Source: DAOTZS01 sp034434335 (lineage in GTDB: Bacteria; Chloroflexota; Anaerolineae; CG2-30-64-16). Taken from it: a DNA stretch of 13,857 nt. Below the pieces are notes generated by a model, which saw only the letters and a list, made by a program, of their open reading frames with translations, ran no database searches and was not told the DNA's origin. A program made the translations under genes and the position numbers. The first letter of the stretch is position 1. The number at the start of each line of letters is the position of its first letter. The DNA is taken from positions 1-13,857 of the forward strand of contig DAOTZS010000054.1 in NCBI GenBank assembly GCA_034434335.1. The letters run 5' to 3'. Shown in pieces: positions 1-6,601 of this stretch.

Positions 1-1860
1 CGCGAGGAGGGCAGGGTGCCAGGGTGGCTTCCCGACACGGATGCCATCCGTTATGCCAACGCATACGCCACGCTCAGCGCCTGTCTGCAGGCCGCCAGCA
101 ACTGGATCAGCGCCCGCAACTATGCGGCCACTATTGTCCAGTTCATCCGCTCGCCCGAGGCAGAACCCTGGCAGCCCTTTTTGGAGGCGCTGGATGCCAC
201 CCTGGCTGCATGGCTCAGGCCCCAGGTGGCCGCCGTGCGCGAGGCCGACCCCGGCCGCCTGATCACCGTGGGGTGGAGTGATCCCCTTCTGGCCGGGCTG
301 TGGGCTAACAGCATCCTCGACCTCCATGCCGTCAACCGCTACCCGCCCAACTCACCGCGCTGGCTGGCCTATCACCTGAACCTGGCCGCAGACCTGAAGG
401 CAGCCTTTCCCGGCAAACCCGTGCTGGTGAGCGAATTCGGCTATCCCACCGACACTCTGGAGCCGGCCCAGGCTGCCATTGCTGAGGCTGCTGGCTGGCT
501 GCGCGCCTTCGAGCTGGGGCTGGCGGGAACAGCCAAGTGGGCACTCTGGGACCTGCCGGCCGGCCCGAACATGCGCGAGCGCACCTTTGGCCTCTTCACT
601 GCTGCGGGCCAGCCCAAGCCCAGCGCGCTGGCCTTGCCGGCCATCGCTGAGTTCTTGAAACCAACCCGCGGCCCACGCGGCCGGCTCGAACTGGATTCCA
701 GCCCTACTGGCGGCATCACCTACCGCTTCAGTGCCGATGATGTGCACTTTGGCAGCGGACAGGGGCGGGCTGATGTGGGGTCGGCCCGCTGGGAAGGCCA
801 GGGATGGGCTCAGCTCTTCGTCAACTGCTCACAGCCGGGGCTGGTGAGGGTATGGAGCACCGCCGGAGGGCAGGTCATGCTGGACGTGGGCCAGATGCTT
901 GGCCTCTCAGACCTGAGCCGCTATACCCTTGAGGCGGACGGCCAGCCGCTGGCCCATACCCGTGCCGGCACCGTCTTAGCCTTCCCCGTCACCGCTGGCC
1001 AGCCCGTCACTTTGCGCCTCCCCCTTGATGCGGTGGATGCCAGGATCGTCATCCTGTGGCCCCATGGCGACGCGCCGGTGACTGAGGCCCGCCTGGCCAA
1101 CCTCACCGCTTACCTGACCTTCCCCAACAGCCGCATCAGCGTGCCGTGTGATTTCGATCGCCCCGTGATCTTGTGGCGCGCGCTCGATAACGAGCCGGCC
1201 GAGCCGATCGCCGTGGGCGTCCGTCGCCTGGCGGAATTCAACGGCCGGCTCCTGCCTGTGTGGGACTTCAACAACGTAGATGTCAGCCTGGCCCGCGACC
1301 CGGCCCATAAGCTCTATTTCACCCTTGAGGTCGAGGGGTTCCCTTATCGGAGCAATGTGTGGGTCCACGGCGCTGATGCGCGCACCTACATGCCGCACCA
1401 GGTGGTGGCCGAGGGCACGGTAGCCGTGGCCGGCCATGACGCGCCGGCCGAGATTGATGCCATCATCCAGATCGTCTGGCCGCACGGCGGCGCGGCCGTT
1501 ACCGAGGCTGAGCTTGCCAATATCACTGTGGATCTGTTCCGCCATGGCACGCGACAGCAGCTCGTGCCTGCCGCGGCGGAGGGTACGCAACGGTGGCAGC
1601 CACAAGTCTGGCTGGTGCGGGCCGTGAACAATGATGTGGGTGTGCGTGTGGCCCGGGCTACGCTGCGCCGGGAAGGGCCGGGCAGGTCACGTTGGGACTT
1701 CAACGACGTGGATGTCAGCCCCGCCCGCGACCCCACCAGCAAGGTACACTTCTGGGTAGAGGTTGAGGGGGCCCGGACCTATTCCAACTTTTGGACGCAC
1801 GGTGCCGATGCCCGAACCTATCTGCCGAACCCAGATTTGCTGTTGGGCAATTGTGTGTAG
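1..1860 (+). CDS. Glycoside-hydrolase-like protein with two C-terminal repeat domains (5' partial)
   Basis: The reading frame is open to the first base of the window, so the N-terminus is probably missing. A GTG at 16 behind GAGGAGG is the first visible start, and residues are numbered from it (614 aa). The N-terminal third looks like the second half of a (beta/alpha)8 retaining glycosidase of the GH5/GH39-like clan. It has a strand reading RLITVGW, then VLVSEFGYPT with a likely nucleophile Glu140, then AKWALWDLP, where such folds carry the aromatic residue near the last strand. I cannot assign the acid/base Glu, which should lie before RLITVGW. It is either outside the window or lost. A linker and beta-rich region follow (about 205-335), then two related domains of about 120 residues (344-460 and 484-604). 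No sorting motif or transmembrane helix is seen at the C-terminus. The substrate is unknown, and a secreted or surface role is inference. The next gene starts 63 bp downstream. Confidence 0.7.
   Translation, partial: REEGRVPGWLPDTDAIRYANAYATLSACLQAASNWISARNYAATIVQFIRSPEAEPWQPFLEALDATLAAWLRPQVAAVREADPGRLITVGWSDPLLAGLWANSILDLHAVNRYPPNSPRWLAYHLNLAADLKAAFPGKPVLVSEFGYPTDTLEPAQAAIAEAAGWLRAFELGLAGTAKWALWDLPAGPNMRERTFGLFTAAGQPKPSALALPAIAEFLKPTRGPRGRLELDSSPTGGITYRFSADDVHFGSGQGRADVGSARWEGQGWAQLFVNCSQPGLVRVWSTAGGQVMLDVGQMLGLSDLSRYTLEADGQPLAHTRAGTVLAFPVTAGQPVTLRLPLDAVDARIVILWPHGDAPVTEARLANLTAYLTFPNSRISVPCDFDRPVILWRALDNEPAEPIAVGVRRLAEFNGRLLPVWDFNNVDVSLARDPAHKLYFTLEVEGFPYRSNVWVHGADARTYMPHQVVAEGTVAVAGHDAPAEIDAIIQIVWPHGGAAVTEAELANITVDLFRHGTRQQLVPAAAEGTQRWQPQVWLVRAVNNDVGVRVARATLRREGPGRSRWDFNDVDVSPARDPTSKVHFWVEVEGARTYSNFWTHGADARTYLPNPDLLLGNCV
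1045..1395 (+). repeat. C-terminal repeat domain, copy 1
   Basis: Residues 344-460 of the glycosidase-like protein. The copy opens with ILWPHG followed by a VTEARLANLT segment, and closes with WDFNNVDVSLARDP, a hydrophobic strand, EVEG and HGADARTYMP. It aligns with copy 2 at matching spacing. I recognise it only as a beta-rich domain of unknown function. Confidence 0.75.
1465..1827 (+). repeat. C-terminal repeat domain, copy 2
   Basis: Residues 484-604. The copy opens with IVWPHG and VTEAELANIT, and closes with WDFNDVDVSPARDP, EVEG and HGADARTYLP. The period between the two copies is about 140-144 residues. The strongest conservation is in the last 45 residues, which suggests the ligand- or fold-critical part lies there. 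Confidence 0.75.
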
Positions 1861-1923
1861 CTTGGTTTGGGGTGGTTGATCTTTTTTCGGGATAGCCAGC
1901 CGCGGTTGGCAAGGAGAGAGCTC

Positions 1924-2763
1924 ATGACCCGCATCGTCACAGATACCACGTCGGGCCTGGAGCCTGGCCTGGCCCGGCAACTGGGCATTCCCCTGATCCC
2001 CCAGATCATCAACTTCGGCCAGGAGTCGTATCGCGAGGGGGTGGATATTGACCATGCCACCTTCATGGCGCGGCTGCGCGCTGGCAAGGAGTTGCCCAAG
2101 ACAGCCGCGCCCTATCCCGGCGACTTCATCGCCGTCTTCGAGGAGCTCCTGAGGCAGGGGGAGAGCATTGTCTGTATCCATCCCTCAGCCGACGTGAGCG
2201 GTACCGTCCGTTCGGCCCTCACCGCCAGGGAATCGTTCCCGGACGCCGACATCCGAGTGATTGACACGCGCACCATCGCCGGGCCACTGGCCAGCATGGT
2301 CCTGGCGGCCGACCGCCTGGCCAAGGCCGGCGCGACCACCGATCAGGTGGAGGCCCTGGTGCGCGAGATGATCCCACGCGCCCGCATCTACTTCCTGGTA
2401 GACACCCTGGAGTATCTGCGCCGCGGGGGGCGCATTGGCGGTGCTGCAGCCCTGCTGGGCAGCATCCTCCAGGTCAAGCCGATCCTCACCTTCACCGGAG
2501 GGAAGGTCCAGCCGTTCGAAAAGGAGCGCACCAAAAAGCGCGCCCTGGCCCGCTTGCTGGAGCTGGTGCGCTCAGAGGCAGCGGTCGGCCCGGAAGCGCA
2601 CATCACCGTTATGCACACCGATGCAGCCGAGGAAGCCGCGGCCCTGGCCGCAGAGCTGAAAGCGCACTACGGCAACGAAATCCCCATCATGAACCTGGTG
2701 CCGGCTATCGTCACCCATGCGGGGCCAGGCGCATTGGCTGTGGGCTTCTTCACCCCCGCCTGA
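1924..2763 (+). CDS. DegV family protein (fatty-acid-binding fold)
   Basis: This 279-residue protein has the usual length of the DegV family. Members bind a single fatty acid, and in Firmicutes the FakB members present it to the kinase FakA. Family hallmarks are TDTTSGL at 6-12, PHPSADVSGT-like signature residues near 86-94 (read here as IHPSADVSGT), DTLEYLRRGGRIGG at 160-173 followed by the KPIL strand, and a C-terminal GPGALAVGFF. The usual TSxPS lipid-contact motif reads KTAAPYP, so the Thr is kept but the following Ser is Ala. The ATG at 1924 was chosen because AAGGAG (1911-1916) lies 7 bp upstream; the open frame extends further but has no better site. No FakA-like kinase gene is visible. 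A 43-bp gap to the next gene suggests co-transcription. Confidence 0.9.
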   Translation: MTRIVTDTTSGLEPGLARQLGIPLIPQIINFGQESYREGVDIDHATFMARLRAGKELPKTAAPYPGDFIAVFEELLRQGESIVCIHPSADVSGTVRSALTARESFPDADIRVIDTRTIAGPLASMVLAADRLAKAGATTDQVEALVREMIPRARIYFLVDTLEYLRRGGRIGGAAALLGSILQVKPILTFTGGKVQPFEKERTKKRALARLLELVRSEAAVGPEAHITVMHTDAAEEAAALAAELKAHYGNEIPIMNLVPAIVTHAGPGALAVGFFTPA

Positions 2764-2806
2764 ACCAGCCTGCTCTTGTGTCAACGCGCATTTAGGAGAT
2801 GGCCTC

Positions 2807-3931
2807 ATGGCACTCAACATTGTCCAGGTGGATACCAATTCTCGCCGCGATGTCAACCGCTTCATCCAGCTCTCCTTTGACCTTTACCGGGGCTGCCCGC
2901 AGTGGGTGCCTCCCATTGTGTCGGACCTGAGGTTGCAGCTCGACCGCCGGCGCTACCCCTTCTACGAGCATTCCGATGCCGACTTCTTCCTGGCCGAGAG
3001 GGATGGCCGGGTAGTAGGCCGCATTGCGGTGCTGGAGAACCGCCACTATAACGCTCATTGGCACAGCAAGACCGCCTTTTTCAACCTGTTCGAAGCTGAA
3101 AACGACCCGGAAGCGGCGCAGGCCCTGTTTGCCACGATTGAGAAGTGGGCTAAAGCGCGAGGTCTGACGAAAATGGTGGGCGCCAAAGGATTTCTCCAGG
3201 GGGATGGGATTGGCATCCTGGTCGAGGGGTTTGAGCATCACCCTGCCGTGGGCATTCCCTACAATTACCCGTACTATGCCACCCTGATCGAGGCGGCCGG
3301 CTACCGGCGCCAGCGCGACTTCCTCTCGGCCTATCTGTCCGGCGATACCCGCCTGCCCGAGAGGGTGCACTTGATTGCCCAGAAGATGCGAGAGAAGCGC
3401 GGCTTTACCATCAAGACCTTCACCAGCAAAAGAGAGCTACGGCACTGGATTCCTCGCATTGTCAAAACCTACAACGACACCTTCACGGAGAACTGGGAGT
3501 TCAACCCCATCACCGAACGCGAGGGAAAAGTGATCGGCGAACGGCTGCTACAGATCGCCGATCCAAAGCTGATCAAGCTGGTGATGAAAGGGGACGAGAT
3601 CGCCGGCTTTCTGTTTGGGTTTCCAGATATCTCCGAAGGGATTCGGCGTGCTCAGGGGCGGTTGTGGCCCTTCGGCTGGTTCTGGATTCTGCGCGACTTC
3701 CGGCGCACGAAGTGGATCAACCTGAACGGGGCCGGGATTCTGCCCGCCTATCGAGGCCTGGGGGTCAACGCCATCCTCTATGTGGAGATGGAGAAGACCA
3801 TCCGCGCCGGCAACTTCGAGCACGCCGACCTGGTCCAGATGGAAGAACACGTGCTGACGGTTAACGATGCCCAGACTATGGGAGCCAAGATCTATAAGCG
3901 GCATCGCATTTACGAGAAGGAGCTGGTGTAA
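2807..3931 (+). CDS. GNAT-fold protein of the YghO-like family
   Basis: This 374-residue protein resembles the large family of hypothetical N-acetyltransferase-fold proteins related to E. coli YghO. The N-terminus carries the family pattern RFIxLxFxLYRxxPQWVPP (residues about 19-37), then LDRRRYPFYEHSDADFFLAE and VGRIAV, followed by FFNLFEAENDPEAAQAL. The C-terminal half contains GILPAYRGLGVNAILYVEME, the likely acyl-CoA loop region, and ends with a YKRHRIYEKEL tail. The substrate is not known for the family, and catalysis is unproved. The ATG at 2807 was chosen because AGGAG (2794-2798) sits 8 bp before it. An in-frame ATG at 2717 would overlap degV and has no Shine-Dalgarno. It probably shares a transcript with degV. 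The hairpin plus T-run in the mobile element 36 bp downstream could end that transcript. Confidence 0.82.
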   Translation: MALNIVQVDTNSRRDVNRFIQLSFDLYRGCPQWVPPIVSDLRLQLDRRRYPFYEHSDADFFLAERDGRVVGRIAVLENRHYNAHWHSKTAFFNLFEAENDPEAAQALFATIEKWAKARGLTKMVGAKGFLQGDGIGILVEGFEHHPAVGIPYNYPYYATLIEAAGYRRQRDFLSAYLSGDTRLPERVHLIAQKMREKRGFTIKTFTSKRELRHWIPRIVKTYNDTFTENWEFNPITEREGKVIGERLLQIADPKLIKLVMKGDEIAGFLFGFPDISEGIRRAQGRLWPFGWFWILRDFRRTKWINLNGAGILPAYRGLGVNAILYVEMEKTIRAGNFEHADLVQMEEHVLTVNDAQTMGAKIYKRHRIYEKELV

Positions 3932-3953
3932 AGCGTAGCTGCAGAAAAGGGGT

Positions 3954-4116
3954 GTAGCTATTCAGCGGTGACTGGAAGTCACCCTTTTTGGGCCTGCGGC
4001 CGGTGGTCGGCCTTCGCCGATCTCTCTCATGATGCATAAATGAAGGGTGTCGGCGGAGGCTGACACCCGGCACGAAGTGCCCAGGAGGGGCGGTTTCAAT
4101 CGGCCTGAATAGTTAC
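3954..4116 (+). mobile_element. Miniature inverted-repeat element, copy A (IS66-type tips)
   Basis: This 163-bp non-coding element lies between convergent genes. Its left tip GTAGCTATTCAG and right tip CTGAATAGTTAC are inverted repeats with one mismatch. Its sequence matches the reverse complement of copy B (6228-6447) along the whole length apart from two gaps. Flanks AAAAGGGGT (3945-3953) and AAAAGAGTT (4117-4125) agree at 7 of 9 positions and may be a decayed target duplication. The interior is a chain of hairpins: 3967-3983, 4005-4022 (stem GGTCGGC, loop CTTC), 4045-4068 (10-bp stem, loop GGAG) and 4070-4082 (stem GGCAC, loop GAA). No transposase is encoded. It looks older than copy B, given its mismatched tip and two stem C-to-T changes that leave G-U pairs. 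Confidence 0.82.
3967..3989 (+). terminator. Hairpin plus T-run at the left end of copy A
   Basis: A perfect 7-bp stem GGTGACT/AGTCACC with a GGA loop is followed by CTTTTT. It lies 36 bp after the stop of the YghO-like gene and points the right way to end its transcript. In copy B this hairpin is opened by an inserted module, so the terminator shape is specific to copy A. Confidence 0.5.
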
Positions 4117-4176
4117 AAAAGAGTTATAGCGAGAGGGGACTTCTGCGGGAGGTAAAGCTGTCCGCAGGAGCCGCCT

Positions 4177-5292
4177 TCATGGCTTGACGGGTGCCGGGAT
4201 GCGCGGCAGGGTAATGGTGACACTGGTGCCCTGGCCCGGCGTGCTGCGCATGGTAATCTCTCCACCGTGGATGTGCACCAGAGAGCGCACCATGCTCAGG
4301 CTCAGGCCCACCCCTTGCTGTTCCTGTTGGGCGCGGTTGATTTGGCGCAGGCGGTCGAAGGCGGCCTCCACTTCGTCGGGGCTCATCCCTGGCCCCTGGT
4401 CGCTAAAGGTCACCCGCACCTGCTGGCCGTTGGCCGCCAGATGCACCTCCACTGTGCCTCCGCGAGGGGAGAAGCGGATAGCATTGTCGAGCACCCGGCT
4501 GAAGATCTGGCGCAGTTGCTCCTCATGGCCCCGGACCCACGCAGCTTCGCCAAACCCCCGCCGCACCACCGACACATGGCGCTCGGCTGCCTGAGGGGCA
4601 GCCTTGATCAGGACTGTCTCCAGCACGGTTTGCACCAGCTGCGGGGCAGCCCACGCCTTGTATAGAGCCTGCGCACGGCCACTGTCAATCTGAATGGCCA
4701 GCAGCATGGATTCCACGATGTAGGAAAGCTCACCTGTGCTGCGCGCCAGCAGGTCGAGATACTCGGCAAGCCGCTCAGGGCTCAGCCGCGCCAGGTTGCT
4801 GCGCATGCTCTCCACCAGCATGCGGATCACCGAGAGGGGCGTGTTCAGCTCATGGGTGATCATAAATAGGAGCTGAGACTTGAAAGACTCCAGCTCGGCT
4901 TCGGTATAACTCTGGAGTTCCTCGGCGCGACGGAGCATCCCCGCCACTACCGCCAGCAGCTCCTGAGGTTGAAACGGCTTGGCGATAAATGCCTCGGCCC
5001 CCATTTCACTGCTCAGCGCCCGGGTTTCCGGGTCGCTCAGGGCAGTGACGAAGGCAAACGGGATCGTGCGCCAGCGCCGGTCGGCCCGGACCCGCTGGAA
5101 GACTTCGTAGCCATCCATATCTGGCATCATGATGTCGCACAGGATCAGGTCGGGTCGGCGCTTCTCCATGAGCGCCAGCGCCTCCTGGCCACTGGTTGCC
5201 GTCATCGTCTCATACTGTTTGCGACGCAGGATGGCAGATACGACTTGGGTCACCTCTGGGTTGTCGTCTACCACCAGGATCAACGGCGGCAT
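4177..5292 (-). CDS. Response regulator receiver - histidine kinase hybrid
   Basis: This soluble 371-residue signalling protein has an N-terminal receiver domain and a C-terminal kinase core. The receiver (about 4-120) has acidic residues Asp9/Asp10, phospho-acceptor Asp53 in LILCDIMMPD, Thr83 in FVTALSD and Lys105 in FIAKPF. After a short coiled linker comes the HisKA region with His147 in MITHELNTPL, then an HATPase domain with N-box Asn270 (VLDNAIRFSP), G1 DQGPGMS at 298 and G2 GVGLSLSM at about 327. No membrane segment, PAS or DNA-binding domain is seen, so it probably receives phosphate or a partner signal in the cytoplasm and passes it on. An in-frame GTG at 5301 overlaps the AAGGAG (5301-5306), so the ATG at 5292, 8 bp beyond it, is the likelier start. 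No cognate regulator lies nearby. It is downstream of rnc with a 119-bp gap. Confidence 0.9.
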   Translation of the reverse strand: MPPLILVVDDNPEVTQVVSAILRRKQYETMTATSGQEALALMEKRRPDLILCDIMMPDMDGYEVFQRVRADRRWRTIPFAFVTALSDPETRALSSEMGAEAFIAKPFQPQELLAVVAGMLRRAEELQSYTEAELESFKSQLLFMITHELNTPLSVIRMLVESMRSNLARLSPERLAEYLDLLARSTGELSYIVESMLLAIQIDSGRAQALYKAWAAPQLVQTVLETVLIKAAPQAAERHVSVVRRGFGEAAWVRGHEEQLRQIFSRVLDNAIRFSPRGGTVEVHLAANGQQVRVTFSDQGPGMSPDEVEAAFDRLRQINRAQQEQQGVGLSLSMVRSLVHIHGGEITMRSTPGQGTSVTITLPRIPAPVKP

Positions 5293-5353
5293 GGTTGCCA
5301 CTCCTTATTTGTGGGCTGATAGCGACTTTCGGCAAACTGGCATGACACATCAT

Positions 5354-5362
5354 ATTCTACCA
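5354..5362 (-). promoter_or_regulatory. Possible extended -10 promoter for the histidine kinase gene
   Basis: On the minus strand TGG precedes TAGAAT, which matches the TGnTATAAT extended -10 pattern with one change. No convincing -35 is seen. Initiation near 5347 would give a leader of about 55 nt. The rest of the gap between rnc and the kinase gene shows no other clear signal. Confidence 0.3.
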
Positions 5363-5411
5363 GCCATCCGCCGTATGGGCTATAGGACAGAGGGCCCACA
5401 ACGGGGAGCTT

Positions 5412-6140
5412 TTACTGCTCCTCCGCGGAGGTCCAGGCCCACCTGTCCTGGTGGCCCAGGGCATCCAGCGCAGCCTGCTGGGCAGCGATCTGCTTACTCG
5501 GCCCCTGCCCCTCGCCACAAACCCTGTCCCCGATCCACACCTCGACCGTAAACATCTTGGCGTGATCTGGCCCTTCTGCCCTGACCGTACGGTAGCGCGG
5601 GGTCAGCCCCAGGGTGCCCTGAGCCAGCTCCTGCAGGCGGCTCTTGGGGTCTTTATCGGCCACTTCAGCCTGGGCCGCGGCCAGCTCCCCTTCCATCAGC
5701 GGCAGCACGAACTCGCTTACCCGCGCCAGGCCCTGGTCGAGATAGAGCGCGCCGACCAGGGCTTCGAAAGCCGCGCAGAGGGTGGCTGGGCGCTCGCGAC
5801 CACCCGTCTCTACCTCGCCATGCCCCATGAACAGGGCCTGGCCCAGGCTCAACCCGGCAGCCAGGCGGGCCAGAGTATCACGGCGGACCAGAACGGCCCG
5901 CAACGCGGTCAGCTCCCCCTCCGAGGCATTGGGGAAGCGGTGAAACAGGTACTCAGCTAACAGGAAATCCAGCACCGCATCACCCAGATATTCCAGGCGT
6001 TCATTGTCCTCCCAATCGAGATCGGGGTGCTCGTTGAGATACGAGCGATGGGTGAGCGCTGTGCGCAGGAGGGTCCGGTCCTCGAACAGGAGCCCCAGGC
6101 GGTCGGCAAGGGCCTGTACGTTTTTTTCCTCATCAACCAT
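5412..6140 (-). CDS. rnc: Ribonuclease III
   Basis: This 242-residue endonuclease cleaves double-stranded RNA in rRNA and mRNA processing. The catalytic domain carries the signature NERLEYLGDAVLD with Glu47 and Asp54 (E. coli Glu38 and Asp45), SEGEL with Glu74 (E. coli Glu65), and AAFEALVGALYLD with Glu126 (E. coli Glu117). The C-terminal double-stranded RNA-binding domain (about 164-231) starts DPKSRLQEL and has GPDH and the SKQIAAQQAAL helix. Position 123, three residues before Glu126, is Ala where E. coli has metal-ligand Asp114. The offset of 9 holds across all four sites, so the alignment is firm. The ATG at 6140 has GGGAGAG 6 bp upstream and a promoter 32 bp upstream. An upstream in-frame ATG near 6200 would overlap the -35 and was rejected. 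It is divergent from ftsY, where many bacteria place rnc, smc and ftsY together on one strand. Confidence 0.96.
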   Translation of the reverse strand: MVDEEKNVQALADRLGLLFEDRTLLRTALTHRSYLNEHPDLDWEDNERLEYLGDAVLDFLLAEYLFHRFPNASEGELTALRAVLVRRDTLARLAAGLSLGQALFMGHGEVETGGRERPATLCAAFEALVGALYLDQGLARVSEFVLPLMEGELAAAQAEVADKDPKSRLQELAQGTLGLTPRYRTVRAEGPDHAKMFTVEVWIGDRVCGEGQGPSKQIAAQQAALDALGHQDRWAWTSAEEQ

Positions 6141-6171
6141 AGGCTTCTCTCCCACCTCTTTCACGCCGGCC

Positions 6172-6200
6172 AGTATAGCACAGCGCAACTGCTTTGTCAT
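6172..6200 (-). promoter_or_regulatory. Promoter for rnc
   Basis: On the minus strand ATGACA (6195-6200) and TATACT (6172-6177) are separated by 17 bp. Each matches the sigma-70-type consensus at 5 of 6 positions. The expected start near 6165 leaves a leader of about 25 nt before the rnc ATG, which contains the Shine-Dalgarno. Confidence 0.6.
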
Positions 6201-6221
6201 TCCTGCCCTCTCATGTATAAT
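6194..6221 (+). promoter_or_regulatory. Divergent promoter facing ftsY
   Basis: TTGTCA (6194-6199) and a perfect TATAAT (6216-6221) are separated by 16 bp. The -35 overlaps that of the rnc promoter on the other strand. The -10 overlaps the left target duplication of copy B, and the expected +1, around 6228, is the first base of the element. Any transcript would read through copy B and the terminator before ftsY. Confidence 0.5.
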
Positions 6222-6227
6222 GTTCAC

Positions 6228-6447
6228 GTAACTATTCAGGCCGATTGAAATCGCCCTCCTTGGGCACTTCGTGCCAGGCCTCGCCCCGAAGGGCTCGGCC
6301 CGAAGAGTGTCGGCCTCCGCCGACACTCTTCATGTGTGCATCACCAGAGAGGTCGGCGAAGGCCGACCACTGGCCGCAGGCCCTAAAAGGGTGGCGCCTC
6401 GGGCGAGCCTTCGGCGTGGCCCTTCCAGTCACCGCCTGAATAGTTAC
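6228..6447 (-). mobile_element. Miniature inverted-repeat element, copy B (IS66-type tips)
   Basis: This 220-bp non-coding element has perfect 14-bp terminal inverted repeats: GTAACTATTCAGGC at 6228-6241 and GCCTGAATAGTTAC at 6434-6447. An exact 8-bp direct repeat ATGTTCAC abuts both ends (6220-6227 and 6448-6455). GTAA tips with 8-bp duplications are a known feature of the IS66 family, so mobilisation by such a transposase is inferred. None is encoded here. It is inverted relative to copy A. Hairpins visible on the + strand: 6264-6275 (CACTTCGTG type), 6277-6300, 6303-6330 (perfect 12-bp stem, loop CTCC), 6351-6368 (7-bp stem, loop GAAG), and the GC-rich module at 6393-6421. The modules at 6277-6300 and 6393-6421 are absent from copy A. 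Confidence 0.88.
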
Positions 6448-6533
6448 ATGTTCACGACACAGTGTATGTTATCGTGCCCGGCGAGCCGCGTCGGGCAGAG
6501 TTGTCCAGCCATGGCATGCCAGGCTTTGTTCAG

Positions 6534-6563
6534 AACCCCAGATCCCAGCAGTCTGGGGTTTTT
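6534..6563 (+). terminator. Intrinsic terminator in the ftsY leader
   Basis: A perfect 9-bp stem AACCCCAGA/TCTGGGGTT with a 9-nt loop ends in five Ts (6559-6563). No gene lies between it and the upstream promoter, and ftsY starts only 39 bp downstream. It may be a leader attenuator, the end of a short leader RNA, or insulation for ftsY. A weaker hairpin (TGCCCG 6475-6480 with CGGGCA 6492-6497) precedes it. I see no antiterminator that clearly competes with it. Confidence 0.75.
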
Positions 6564-6601
6564 AACCGCCGCCAGAAGGTGGTCAGCAGGGGAGCTATGG
6601 C

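Noticed and set aside
4085..4116. GTTTCAATC near the end of copy A, resembling the start of some CRISPR repeats
   Set aside because: There is no regularly spaced repeat array. The segment belongs to the miniature element and recurs only once more, as the inverted copy B.
4140..4170. Inverted repeat CTGCGG/CCGCAG as terminator for the histidine kinase gene
   Set aside because: On the minus strand the stem is only about 6 bp before a C-A mismatch, and no T-run follows.
6448..6563. Short leader RNA before ftsY as a possible SRP RNA (ffs)
   Set aside because: The conserved SRP RNA tip with GGAAG and AGCAG around the loop is not present.
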